The notes under the pieces were generated by a model, which saw nothing but the letters and a program-made list of their open reading frames with translations, ran no database searches and was not told the origin of the DNA. This document shows positions 7,560 to 12,009 of a DNA stretch of 13,944 bases, one piece after another. Position 1 is the first letter of the stretch, and each line of letters begins with the position of its first letter. A program made the position numbers and the translations under genes. The DNA is from Bacillota bacterium. Lineage in GTDB: Bacteria > Bacillota > UBA4882 > UBA8346. The stretch is taken from the NCBI GenBank assembly GCA_023415375.1, contig JAEZKW010000337.1:1-13944 (forward strand). The letters run 5' to 3'.

Positions 7560-8243
7560 CTAGAACGATTTCGAACATTGCCCATTTAATGGACAATCCT
7601 GGCAAAGGGGTTGATGCGGACGGCAATAACGGCGGCCCAAATTTAGCAACAATATATGAAGATCCTGATATAAATCTACAGGCAATTGGGATGTCAAAAT
7701 TTCCTGACTTTGCTCCGGATTTAGTTTCCCGTTAACCCAGCCTAAACGTCTTACAATACGATGGATATGTACGTCCACCGGAAATTTGGGTAGACCGAGG
7801 CCAAATAGCAAAGTACAGGCAGCTGTTTTCGGTCCTACTCCGGGTAAATGATTTAAGAAGCTCCAAGCGAGCTGAGGGTTATCTTTCAAAGAATCAAGAG
7901 AACATGTTCCCAGTGTTTTTTGTATCTCTTGCAAAACTGCCATTATTGTCTTGGTTTTCTGGGTTGTCAATCCAGCGGAATGAATTACATTCAATAACTG
8001 TTGCTCCCCATTTTGTAATACCTGTTCTGGATCCGTATACATTTTTTTATATTCCAGCCATGCCCGGAGTGCATTTTTATCCGATGTCGCTTGGGTTAAA
8101 ATGGTGGCAATCAGCACTTCCAGAGCAGAATTGGTATAAGCCAAAGGACTGCTTTGATGTAAGACCTTAGGTTCTCCTAAAGTCGTTCGCAGCGTATTTG
8201 CTATCTGATGATAGTGGGTCTGATCTAATTTTTTCATGTTCAT
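7560..8243 (-). CDS. nth: Endonuclease III-like DNA glycosylase/AP lyase
   Basis: The protein is up to 227 aa and belongs to the HhH-GPD superfamily that removes oxidised pyrimidines and nicks abasic sites in base-excision repair. Visible features are VLIATILTQATSDKNA (helical core), the helix-hairpin-helix LPGVGPKTA with catalytic Lys139, FPVDVHIHRIVRRLGW with catalytic Asp157, and a 4Fe-4S loop C-x6-C-x2-C-x5-C at 207, 214, 217 and 223. All key residues are present. IATILTQATSDKN replaces the LLSAQTTD of classical Nth, so a related subfamily with altered base preference is possible. No ribosome binding site precedes either ATG (8243 or 8237). A TATAAT directly abuts 8243, which suggests a leaderless message starting at 8237 (MKKLDQ, 225 aa). 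Confidence 0.9.
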   Translation of the reverse strand: MNMKKLDQTHYHQIANTLRTTLGEPKVLHQSSPLAYTNSALEVLIATILTQATSDKNALRAWLEYKKMYTDPEQVLQNGEQQLLNVIHSAGLTTQKTKTIMAVLQEIQKTLGTCSLDSLKDNPQLAWSFLNHLPGVGPKTAACTLLFGLGLPKFPVDVHIHRIVRRLGWVNGKLNPEQSQEILTSQLPVDLYQDLHILLLNLGRRYCRPHQPLCQDCPLNGQCSKSF

Positions 8244-8272
8244 ATTATATCAAATGAAACGGCTGGAACCAA
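8244..8272 (-). promoter_or_regulatory. Promoter for endonuclease III, possibly leaderless
   Basis: Read leftward, TTGGTT (8272-8267), a 17-nt spacer and TATAAT (8249-8244) end exactly at the first ATG. The predicted RNA start, 7 nt past the -10, is 8237, the A of the in-frame ATG that opens MKKLDQ. Confidence 0.55.
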
Positions 8273-8391
8273 AAAAATCTTTTAAAAAATTACATAATTC
8301 GCTTATATCCGGCAGCCTAATGCGCCAATGATTTAAATTTTACCGTCACGATAAATTATAGCAACAATCCGTTAAATATCGCTTAATTTTG

Positions 8392-8419
8392 TTGATTATC
8401 GATAAAGGAATATTATATC
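8392..8419 (+). promoter_or_regulatory. Candidate promoter of the CheC-like gene, with shared CGATAAAGGAATA motif
   Basis: TTGATT (8392-8397), a 16-nt spacer and TATATC (8414-8419) form a moderate sigma-A promoter. The spacer contains CGATAAAGGAATA (8400-8412), which recurs exactly at 9180-9192 before the SleB-like gene. CGATAA resembles the -10 of motility sigma factor promoters, but no TAAA lies at the right distance upstream. Confidence 0.35.
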
Positions 8420-8486
8420 AAACCACGAATCTAATTTATCTGAATTCGACTCATAACGAATTAGAATTAAAAAGGAGCGTTTTCTC

Positions 8487-9125
8487 ATGTCTAACATCGC
8501 CATCGAACAAAACGAAGCCAGCATTCAAGAAAATTATTTTTTACCTCCCCAGGAAATTAAAAAACTCTATGAGGTTGCTCAAAGAGGAGCCGCTGAGTCT
8601 GTTAACTCTCTTCGAGACTTTTTGGGAAGCTACAATGATATCCATTTAAATTGCCTTTCTTTCCTTCCATTGACAATGATGATTGAGCGCATTAAACTGT
8701 TTTATTCTAATCACCTTGGTTATCATATGCGTTTCTCAGGGGAAATTAGCGGCGAGATTTATACTTTTTTCCGTGAATCCGACGCTATCTTTTTCGTTGA
8801 TAAAATCAACGGGAACCGAAAAATTAAAACTCTAAGCGATATTAACCGGGTTGAGATTTCTTTCTTAGCTGAATTAGTCAATATTTTATCCAACGCTTTT
8901 TGGCGTACCCTAACTGAAAAGACTTCATTAAAATGGTGGTTCACTCCCCCGACCCGTGTCAATGAAATGGACCGAGCCCTTGCTTACTCGGCCAAAGTCT
9001 ATGTCGTAGATAGTTTATTGATTCACTTTGAATATTTAATACCCAATTTAGAGATTCGGATTCAAATGGTGATAATGCCTACCGAAAATACACTCAAAAA
9101 GATACTGGAAAAATTGAATGTATGA
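8487..9125 (+). CDS. CheC-like chemotaxis phosphatase-fold protein
   Basis: The 212-aa product resembles the CheC/CheX/FliY group, which dephosphorylates CheY-P. Family signs are SGEISGEIYTFF (the GxxxG-type strand) followed by SFLAELVNILSNAFWRTL. The consensus active site (D/S)xxxExxN with a proline about 22 residues later is present once: S125, E129, N132, then P154/P155. The position of the first active site reads KKLYEVAQ (K25, E29, Q32), so it is degenerate. An extra segment of about 20 residues precedes the domain. AAGGAG lies 9 nt before the ATG. No chemotaxis genes are adjacent. It may act on CheY or another receiver domain, or have become a binding-only protein. Confidence is moderate because the similarity is by motif. 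Confidence 0.6.
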   Translation: MSNIAIEQNEASIQENYFLPPQEIKKLYEVAQRGAAESVNSLRDFLGSYNDIHLNCLSFLPLTMMIERIKLFYSNHLGYHMRFSGEISGEIYTFFRESDAIFFVDKINGNRKIKTLSDINRVEISFLAELVNILSNAFWRTLTEKTSLKWWFTPPTRVNEMDRALAYSAKVYVVDSLLIHFEYLIPNLEIRIQMVIMPTENTLKKILEKLNV

Positions 9126-9179
9126 ATACTCCCTTTTCTTTTATTAATAACATTTTGGCGCCCTCGTATTTTCTACTTC

Positions 9180-9192
9180 CGATAAAGGAATA
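9180..9192 (+). repeat. Second copy of the CGATAAAGGAATA motif
   Basis: This is identical over 13 bases to 8400-8412. It ends 31 nt before the SleB-like start codon, against 74 nt before the CheC-like start for the first copy. The copies lie upstream of two consecutive genes, which suggests a shared regulator or sigma factor. Confidence 0.4.
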
Positions 9193-9223
9193 ATAAAAAA
9201 AACATCAGAGGAAGTGGATCCAA

Positions 9224-9691
9224 ATGAAAAATATTTATAGGCGGCTCATCATTGTTCTTCTTATCATCGGAGGTTTTTCGGGGGTTTTTGCTTTTTTGCG
9301 AAATGTCTCAGCCGCCCCGAGAACTACCAGCTCCAGCGGTGCAAGTGAACTACTGGCTAGGGTAATCCAGGCGGAGGCAGGTGCTGAGCCTTACCTCGGA
9401 CAGGTTGCGGTCGGGGCCGTGATTTTGAATCGAATTCAAAATGCTAAATTTCCTAAATCGATAGCCGGCGTTGTTTACCAACCTCATGCTTTTGAATCAG
9501 TAAGTAACGGCCAAATCAATAAACCACCGACAGAATCAGCCCGTAAAGCGGCTCGGGCCGCATTGAGCGGGTGGGATCCTTCCGGAGGCGCTCTTTTTTT
9601 CTATAATGCTGCGAAAGTAACGTCTCCTACGTCCTATGTTTGGACACGCCGCATTATTCAAAAAATAGGGAAACACTCTTTTGCTCAGTAA
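9224..9691 (+). CDS. SleB-like cell wall hydrolase (Hydrolase_2 domain)
   Basis: The 155-aa product has a signal peptide (RRLIIVLLIIGGFSGVFAF, cleaved near VSAAP) and a single Hydrolase_2 domain: LLARVIQAEAGAEPYLGQVAVGAVILNRI with the predicted catalytic Glu51, then FPKSIAGVVYQPHAFESV, ALSGWDPSGGALFFYN and VWTRRIIQKIGKHSFA. SleB enzymes are lytic transglycosylases that break spore-cortex peptidoglycan during germination. This protein lacks the N-terminal peptidoglycan-binding domain of classical SleB, so a vegetative or CwlJ-like role is possible. The ribosome binding region is GAGGAAGTGG, 6 nt from the ATG. A weak hairpin (AGAGC/GCTCT, about 9691-9715) follows the stop. The domain call is secure; a germination role is inferred. 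Confidence 0.9.
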   Translation: MKNIYRRLIIVLLIIGGFSGVFAFLRNVSAAPRTTSSSGASELLARVIQAEAGAEPYLGQVAVGAVILNRIQNAKFPKSIAGVVYQPHAFESVSNGQINKPPTESARKAARAALSGWDPSGGALFFYNAAKVTSPTSYVWTRRIIQKIGKHSFAQ

Positions 9692-9803
9692 GAGCTCACA
9701 TTTAGTAAGCGCTCTCATTTTAGATTACCATAAAAATTTAGCAGGAGATCCCTGCCCCTTCTAGAAATGTATTGATGTTAATCTCTGGGAGGAGGAATTT
9801 AAG

Positions 9804-10247
9804 TTGACTTTAAAAGAACAGCTACAAGAAGATTTAAAGACTGCTATGAAAAACAAGGATACTCTTAGGCTATCCGTAATCCGGTTAGTCAAAGCGGCAG
9901 TTATGAATCTTGAAATAGCGCGTGGACACCAGTTAAGCGATGAAGAAGTTATTGAAGTATTAGCCAAAGAAGCAAAGCAAAGGAATGACTCCATTGTTGA
10001 ATTTGAAAAGGCAGGCCGTAAAGATCTTGTAGAAACCCTTCAGAAAGAAATCCAAATCGTTCAAGAATATTTGCCGGCCCAATTATCGGAAGCCGAATTA
10101 CGAAAAATTATTGAAGAAGTCATTACTGGGGTCGGTGCATCAAGTAAAAAAGATATGAATAAAGTCATGCCTGTATTGATGCCAAAGGTTAAAGGAAGGG
10201 CTGACGGTAAGTTGGTCAATCAGATAGTTAATTCTTTGCTTCAATAA
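9804..10247 (+). CDS. yqeY: GatB/YqeY domain protein
   Basis: The 147-aa product matches full-length YqeY: MTLKEQLQEDLKTAMKNKD, RLSVIRLVKAAVMNLEI, EVLAKEAKQRNDSI, VQEYLPAQLSEAEL and a C-terminal DMNKVMPVLMPKVKGRADGK segment, homologous to the tail domain of the GatB amidotransferase subunit. A general tRNA-binding role is proposed for such domains, but YqeY's own function is unsettled. The start is TTG, supported by GGGAGGAGG 8 nt upstream. Many Bacillota carry rpsU just before yqeY; here the neighbour is the SleB-like gene and rpsU is absent. A GCAGG/CCTGC hairpin (9742-9756) lies in the leader region. It is closed by the strong terminator at 10288. Confidence 0.93.
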   Translation: MTLKEQLQEDLKTAMKNKDTLRLSVIRLVKAAVMNLEIARGHQLSDEEVIEVLAKEAKQRNDSIVEFEKAGRKDLVETLQKEIQIVQEYLPAQLSEAELRKIIEEVITGVGASSKKDMNKVMPVLMPKVKGRADGKLVNQIVNSLLQ

Positions 10248-10287
10248 TGGTCATTCACTTAGGGCATTTATGTTGAAATGGATATAA

Positions 10288-10312
10288 AAAAAGCCCCTTT
10301 ATGGGGCTTTTT
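10288..10312. terminator. Bidirectional intrinsic terminator between yqeY and ferredoxin
   Basis: A perfect 10-bp stem AAAAAGCCCC / GGGGCTTTTT surrounds TTTAT. A- and T-runs on both sides make it work on either strand. It lies 40 nt after yqeY and 7 nt after the ferredoxin stop codon. Confidence 0.92.
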
Positions 10313-10319
10313 AAATCCT

Positions 10320-10490
10320 TTAGCCTTGACTTGGTGCTCCAACCGGGCAAACATCAGCACAGGCTCCACATTCAGTGCATTTGCTAGGATCGATAACATA
10401 CTTATCTGAACCTTCGCTAATAGCTTCCGATGGACACTCGGGTTGGCAAGCGCCGCAACTGATGCAATCGTCACTTATTTTGTAGCTCAT
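10320..10490 (-). CDS. 2[4Fe-4S] ferredoxin, clostridial type
   Basis: The 56-aa product (begins MSYKISDDCISCGACQPECP) carries two C-x2-C-x2-C-x3-C-P cluster motifs, at residues 9-20 and 38-49 (CTECGACADVCP). This is the classical low-potential electron carrier of anaerobes, serving pyruvate:ferredoxin oxidoreductase, hydrogenase and similar enzymes. The first motif reads CISCGACQPECP and the internal symmetry is intact. AGGAGG lies 7 nt before the ATG. It is monocistronic: its own promoter is upstream and the two-way terminator is immediately downstream. Gene and product are confidently identified; its specific redox partner is not. Confidence 0.96.
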   Translation of the reverse strand: MSYKISDDCISCGACQPECPSEAISEGSDKYVIDPSKCTECGACADVCPVGAPSQG

Positions 10491-10512
10491 TAAGACCCCT
10501 CCTAGTCGTTAA

Positions 10513-10550
10513 TTTAGATACTTATCATACCTAAATATATGATTAATCAA
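10513..10550 (-). promoter_or_regulatory. Ferredoxin promoter with overlapping inverted repeat
   Basis: Read leftward, TTGATT (10550-10545), a 17-nt spacer and TGATAA (10527-10522) form a plausible promoter. An inverted repeat with half-sites TTTAGATA (10513-10520) and TACCTAAA (10528-10535), matching at 7 of 8 positions and separated by 7 nt, covers the -10. It could be an operator for an unknown regulator. Confidence 0.45.
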
Positions 10551-10643
10551 TACGATTATGAATTTCGACCAGAGAACCAAAAATCCTTTTTTATCGATCA
10601 TGTTTTTTCGGTTTTCACCAATTGTTCATATACAGTTAAAGGA

Positions 10644-10746
10644 AACTAAACTGCTAGCGGCTAAAAGCCGGTAGATTTCTGCGCCAACTTTTTGGCGAGC
10701 CGGCTTCCAGCCGACTAAAGCCGAGGGTTTTTCTCTCCGTTTAGTT
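10644..10746. repeat. 103-nt multi-hairpin element with terminal inverted repeats
   Basis: AACTAAAC (10644-10651) and GTTTAGTT (10739-10746) are perfect terminal inverted repeats. Inside are three hairpins: CTAGCGGCT/AGCCGGTAG (10654-10674, one mismatch, AAA loop), CGCCAA/TTGGCG (10682-10697, CTTT loop) and CGGCT/AGCCG (10701-10713, TCC loop). An alternative pairing CGGCTT/AAGCCG (10701-10723) competes with the third. There is no open reading frame. It could be a small non-autonomous mobile repeat or a structured RNA; the sequence cannot decide. It is more GC-rich than its surroundings. The rest of the 10491-10779 gap holds only the ferredoxin promoter and AT-rich DNA. Confidence 0.6.
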
Positions 10747-10779
10747 CAATAATAGTCAACATTTTCCTTCCATTTGGTC

Positions 10780-10808
10780 TTGATTTTTTAAACTACTTAG
10801 AGTATAAT
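10780..10808 (+). promoter_or_regulatory. tRNA-Gly promoter
   Basis: TTGATT (10780-10785), a 17-nt spacer and a perfect TATAAT (10803-10808). Transcription would begin a few bases before the mature tRNA 5' end at 10821. Confidence 0.85.
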
Positions 10809-10820
10809 GTTTTGTACAAT

Positions 10821-10895
10821 GCGGGTGTGGCTCAGTGGTAGAGCATCGGCTTCCCAAGCCGAGGACCGCGGGTTCGAATCCCGTCGCCCGCTCCA
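10821..10895 (+). tRNA. tRNA-Gly (anticodon CCC)
   Basis: The cloverleaf is complete: acceptor GCGGGTG/CGCCCGC, D arm GCTC/GAGC, anticodon stem TCGGC/GCCGA with loop TTCCCAA (CCC reads GGG), T arm with GTTCGAATC, and encoded CCA at 10893-10895. Length is 75 nt including CCA. It is transcribed from its own promoter and followed 9 nt later by a terminator. Confidence 0.97.
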
Positions 10896-10904
10896 AACGC
10901 TAAT

Positions 10905-10932
10905 AACTTCTAGGCTACCCTGGAAGTTTTTT
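10905..10932 (+). terminator. Terminator after tRNA-Gly
   Basis: AACTTCTAGG (10905-10914) pairs with CCTGGAAGTT (10919-10928) through ten pairs, one of them G-U, around CTAC, with a T-run to 10932. Confidence 0.85.
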
Positions 10933-10951
10933 CATGATTTTATCGATTTCA

Positions 10952-10980
10952 TTGATTTCGTAGGTGGGACATGGTACAAT
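10952..10980 (+). promoter_or_regulatory. tRNA-Thr promoter
   Basis: TTGATT (10952-10957), a 17-nt spacer and TACAAT (10975-10980) stand just before the tRNA at 10994. The geometry copies the tRNA-Gly promoter, so the two tRNAs are transcribed separately. Confidence 0.8.
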
Positions 10981-10993
10981 AATATTATTCATT

Positions 10994-11068
10994 GCTGGCG
11001 TAGCTCAATGGCAGAGCAGCGGTATCGTAAACCGCAGGTTGGAAGTTCGACTCTTCTCGCCAGCTCCA
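10994..11068 (+). tRNA. tRNA-Thr (anticodon CGT)
   Basis: Acceptor GCTGGCG/CGCCAGC, D arm GCTC/GAGC, anticodon stem GCGGT/ACCGC with loop ATCGTAA (CGT reads ACG), T arm GGAAG/CTTCT around TTCGACT, and encoded CCA at 11066-11068. Length is 75 nt. The character of the DNA changes right after the tRNA, and a paired direct repeat follows at 11099. The 3' half of this gene is therefore the likely insertion site of the element to the right. Confidence 0.96.
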
Positions 11069-11098
11069 TACTTTCTACCATTTTTAAAAGCGGGATTT

Positions 11099-11117
11099 GC
11101 CACAAAATAGCCACAAA
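11099..11117 (+). repeat. GCCACAAA direct repeats, possible integrase arm-type sites
   Basis: GCCACAAA occurs at 11099-11106 and 11110-11117, exactly 11 bp apart (one helical turn) and 31 bp after tRNA-Thr. Tyrosine recombinases bind short direct repeats like this beside the attachment core. Together with the tRNA it marks a candidate attL/attR boundary. Confidence 0.45.
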
Positions 11118-11155
11118 CTTTATAAATACTTATCATTATTGAGTTTTAAAGAATT

Positions 11156-11179
11156 AAGCCCTCTAAAAGAGGGCTTTTT
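11156..11179 (+). terminator. Terminator after tRNA-Thr
   Basis: AAGCCCTCT (11156-11164) pairs perfectly with AGAGGGCTT (11168-11176) around AAA and runs into a T-tract to 11179. On the opposite strand the T-run is weak, so it stops rightward transcription best. It may still help end the leftward gene that stops at 11188. Confidence 0.85.
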
Positions 11180-11187
11180 ATTGTATA

Positions 11188-11391
11188 TTAGGTTATTTTG
11201 ATATTTAAACCTGCTTCCAAGAATATTTCTTCAACTAAAGTCATTTTTTGCGTGATTAAATCATCCAACTCCTTAGATATCCCAATTCTCTGTATGGCTG
11301 TATTTATCGTGATGTATTCAGGATTTGATTTTAACTCTTTTTCTACCTCATCACATTTAGCGTAAATGAATTGCTTTGAACATTGGGACAT
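11188..11391 (-). CDS. Hypothetical 67-aa helical protein, possibly SOS-controlled
   Basis: The product (MSQCSKQFIYAKCDEVEKEL, then NTAIQRIGISKELDDLITQKMTLVEEIFLEAGLNIKIT) is predicted mostly helical, with two cysteines near the N-terminus and no signal peptide or membrane segment. AGGAGG lies 9 nt before the ATG. Upstream on the same strand are a TATAAT (11453-11448) and an overlapping candidate LexA box (11434-11447), so induction by DNA damage is plausible. It is the first gene beyond tRNA-Thr, in the interval I assign to an integrated element. Family not recognised; a recombination-directionality or control role would fit the position but has no support in the protein itself. Confidence 0.65.
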   Translation of the reverse strand: MSQCSKQFIYAKCDEVEKELKSNPEYITINTAIQRIGISKELDDLITQKMTLVEEIFLEAGLNIKIT

Positions 11392-11433
11392 TGTGCCTAT
11401 CCTCCTTGCATTTTTTAAAACTCGAACACCAAT

Positions 11434-11453
11434 CGAACATATGTTCTATTATA
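11434..11453 (-). promoter_or_regulatory. Candidate LexA box overlapping a leftward promoter
   Basis: CGAACATATGTTCT (11434-11447) fits the Gram-positive LexA consensus CGAACRNRYGTTYC except for the last base and contains the perfect palindrome GAACATATGTTC. It lies directly downstream of a leftward TATAAT (11453-11448), a typical repressor position. No good -35 accompanies that -10. Another CGAAC half-site lies at 11422-11426. Confidence 0.55.
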
Positions 11454-11478
11454 CTACTAAAATTTTTAATTTGACCTC

Positions 11479-11508
11479 TTGACATTTTTTCTTTAGTGCA
11501 GTTATAAG
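11479..11508 (+). promoter_or_regulatory. Rightward promoter P1
   Basis: A perfect TTGACA (11479-11484) is followed by 17 nt and TTATAA (11502-11507), or by 18 nt and TATAAG (11503-11508). It points toward the RHH gene at 11776 and diverges from the leftward 67-aa gene. Confidence 0.6.
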
Positions 11509-11542
11509 ATTATAAATACAAAATCTTGATGGAAAATTATAG

Positions 11543-11581
11543 TTGACTAATGTGCTTAATATGTGCTATTATTGTAATAGC
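11543..11581 (+). promoter_or_regulatory. Rightward promoter P2 with built-in operators
   Basis: TTGACT (11543-11548), an 18-nt spacer and TATTAT (11567-11572). The spacer holds two ATGTGC hexamers (11550-11555 and 11561-11566) 11 bp apart. A perfect inverted repeat GCTATTA-TTG-TAATAGC (11565-11581) covers the -10 and the region of the start. Direct repeats one turn apart plus a palindrome are typical of RHH repressor operators, and the RHH gene lies downstream. Confidence 0.55.
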
Positions 11582-11589
11582 AAAGCAGA

Positions 11590-11647
11590 CCTTCATATGA
11601 AGGCTCATTTTCTGGAGGATGTTACTCTTGGCGGGGTGGACATCCTC
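11590..11647 (+). other. Structured leader: palindrome and long-stem hairpin
   Basis: CCTTCATATGAAGG (11590-11603) is a perfect 14-bp palindrome. GAGGATGT (11615-11622) pairs perfectly with ACATCCTC (11640-11647) across a 17-nt loop, burying a GGAGG sequence that stands 9 nt before a TTG opening a 10-codon frame (MAGWTSSTYL). Both lie between P2 and the RHH gene, in DNA predicted to be transcribed from both strands. The rest of 11392-11775 holds the promoters listed separately; I see no gene of ordinary size there. Confidence 0.5.
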
Positions 11648-11713
11648 GACGTATTTATAAAGCTATTTAGTTGTAAAGAACAATATTTTATCTGATTTCA
11701 TCACCTCAAAATT

Positions 11714-11742
11714 ATTATACCATAAAAAGCACATAATTTGAA
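11714..11742 (-). promoter_or_regulatory. Leftward (antisense) promoter P3 facing P2
   Basis: Read leftward, TTCAAA (11742-11737), a 17-nt spacer and a perfect TATAAT (11719-11714). The spacer contains ATGTGC (11734-11729) at nearly the same place as in P2. Another copy lies at 11756-11751, 22 bp away. The RNA would start near 11707 and run through the leader hairpins as an antisense transcript. Only a 12-codon frame (MKSDKILFFTTK, 11701-11663) follows. Confidence 0.5.
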
Positions 11743-11775
11743 CATTTTATGCACATTTGAAACGGGGGTAATCTT

Positions 11776-11949
11776 TTGCCGGATAAATTAGACGAAAAGT
11801 TTAAGCGAGTCCCTGTTTTAATACCCTGGGACATTTATAATAAATTACCTGAGCTCGCTAAAAAAAAGACTGGCCGTGAAAAAGTTTCACCATTTATTTT
11901 ACAGCTAATTACACAGGCCATTGAAGAAGATGAACGGAACTCCAAATAA
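11776..11949 (+). CDS. Ribbon-helix-helix DNA-binding protein, 57 aa
   Basis: The 57-aa product reads MPDKLDEKFKRVPVLIPWDIYNKLPEL at its start. It fits the MetJ/Arc/CopG ribbon-helix-helix pattern: a short beta strand (KRVPVLIP), helix one (WDIYNKLPELAKKKTG) and helix two (VSPFILQLITQAIEEDE). Such dimers bind short repeats or palindromes in promoters and often repress their own genes. The start is TTG with GGGGG 7 nt upstream. The predicted leader from P2 is about 200 nt and structured. The terminator hairpin begins inside the last codons and uses the stop codon region as its loop. It may repress P2 and P3, whose spacers carry repeated ATGTGC. The gene is too short for common gene callers. 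Confidence 0.75.
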   Translation: MPDKLDEKFKRVPVLIPWDIYNKLPELAKKKTGREKVSPFILQLITQAIEEDERNSK

Positions 11950-11964
11950 GGGGTTCTTTTTTTT
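11936..11964 (+). terminator. Terminator overlapping the RHH stop codon
   Basis: GGAACTCC (11936-11943) pairs with GGGGTTCT (11950-11957) with two G-U pairs around AAATAA, followed by eight T (11957-11964). The loop contains the TAA stop, so translating ribosomes would reach the hairpin itself. Confidence 0.75.
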
Positions 11965-12009
11965 ATGGGTAATCAACGGACATCAACAAACATCAACAGG
12001 AGTATTAAT

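Noticed and set aside
8389..8649. Rightward 86-aa frame overlapping the CheC-like start
   Set aside because: It is a different frame from the CheC-like gene with no ribosome binding site; AAGGAG supports the start at 8487 instead.
9180..9192. Motility sigma-factor promoter before the SleB-like gene
   Set aside because: CCGATAA matches the -10 box, but no TAAA element lies 14-16 nt upstream, so I only report the shared motif.
10268..10474. Leftward 68-aa frame
   Set aside because: It is an alternate frame over the ferredoxin gene, whose eight cysteines in two canonical motifs identify the real frame.
10807..11142. Rightward 111-aa frame
   Set aside because: It runs through both tRNA genes and their terminators, so it is chance coding across RNA genes.
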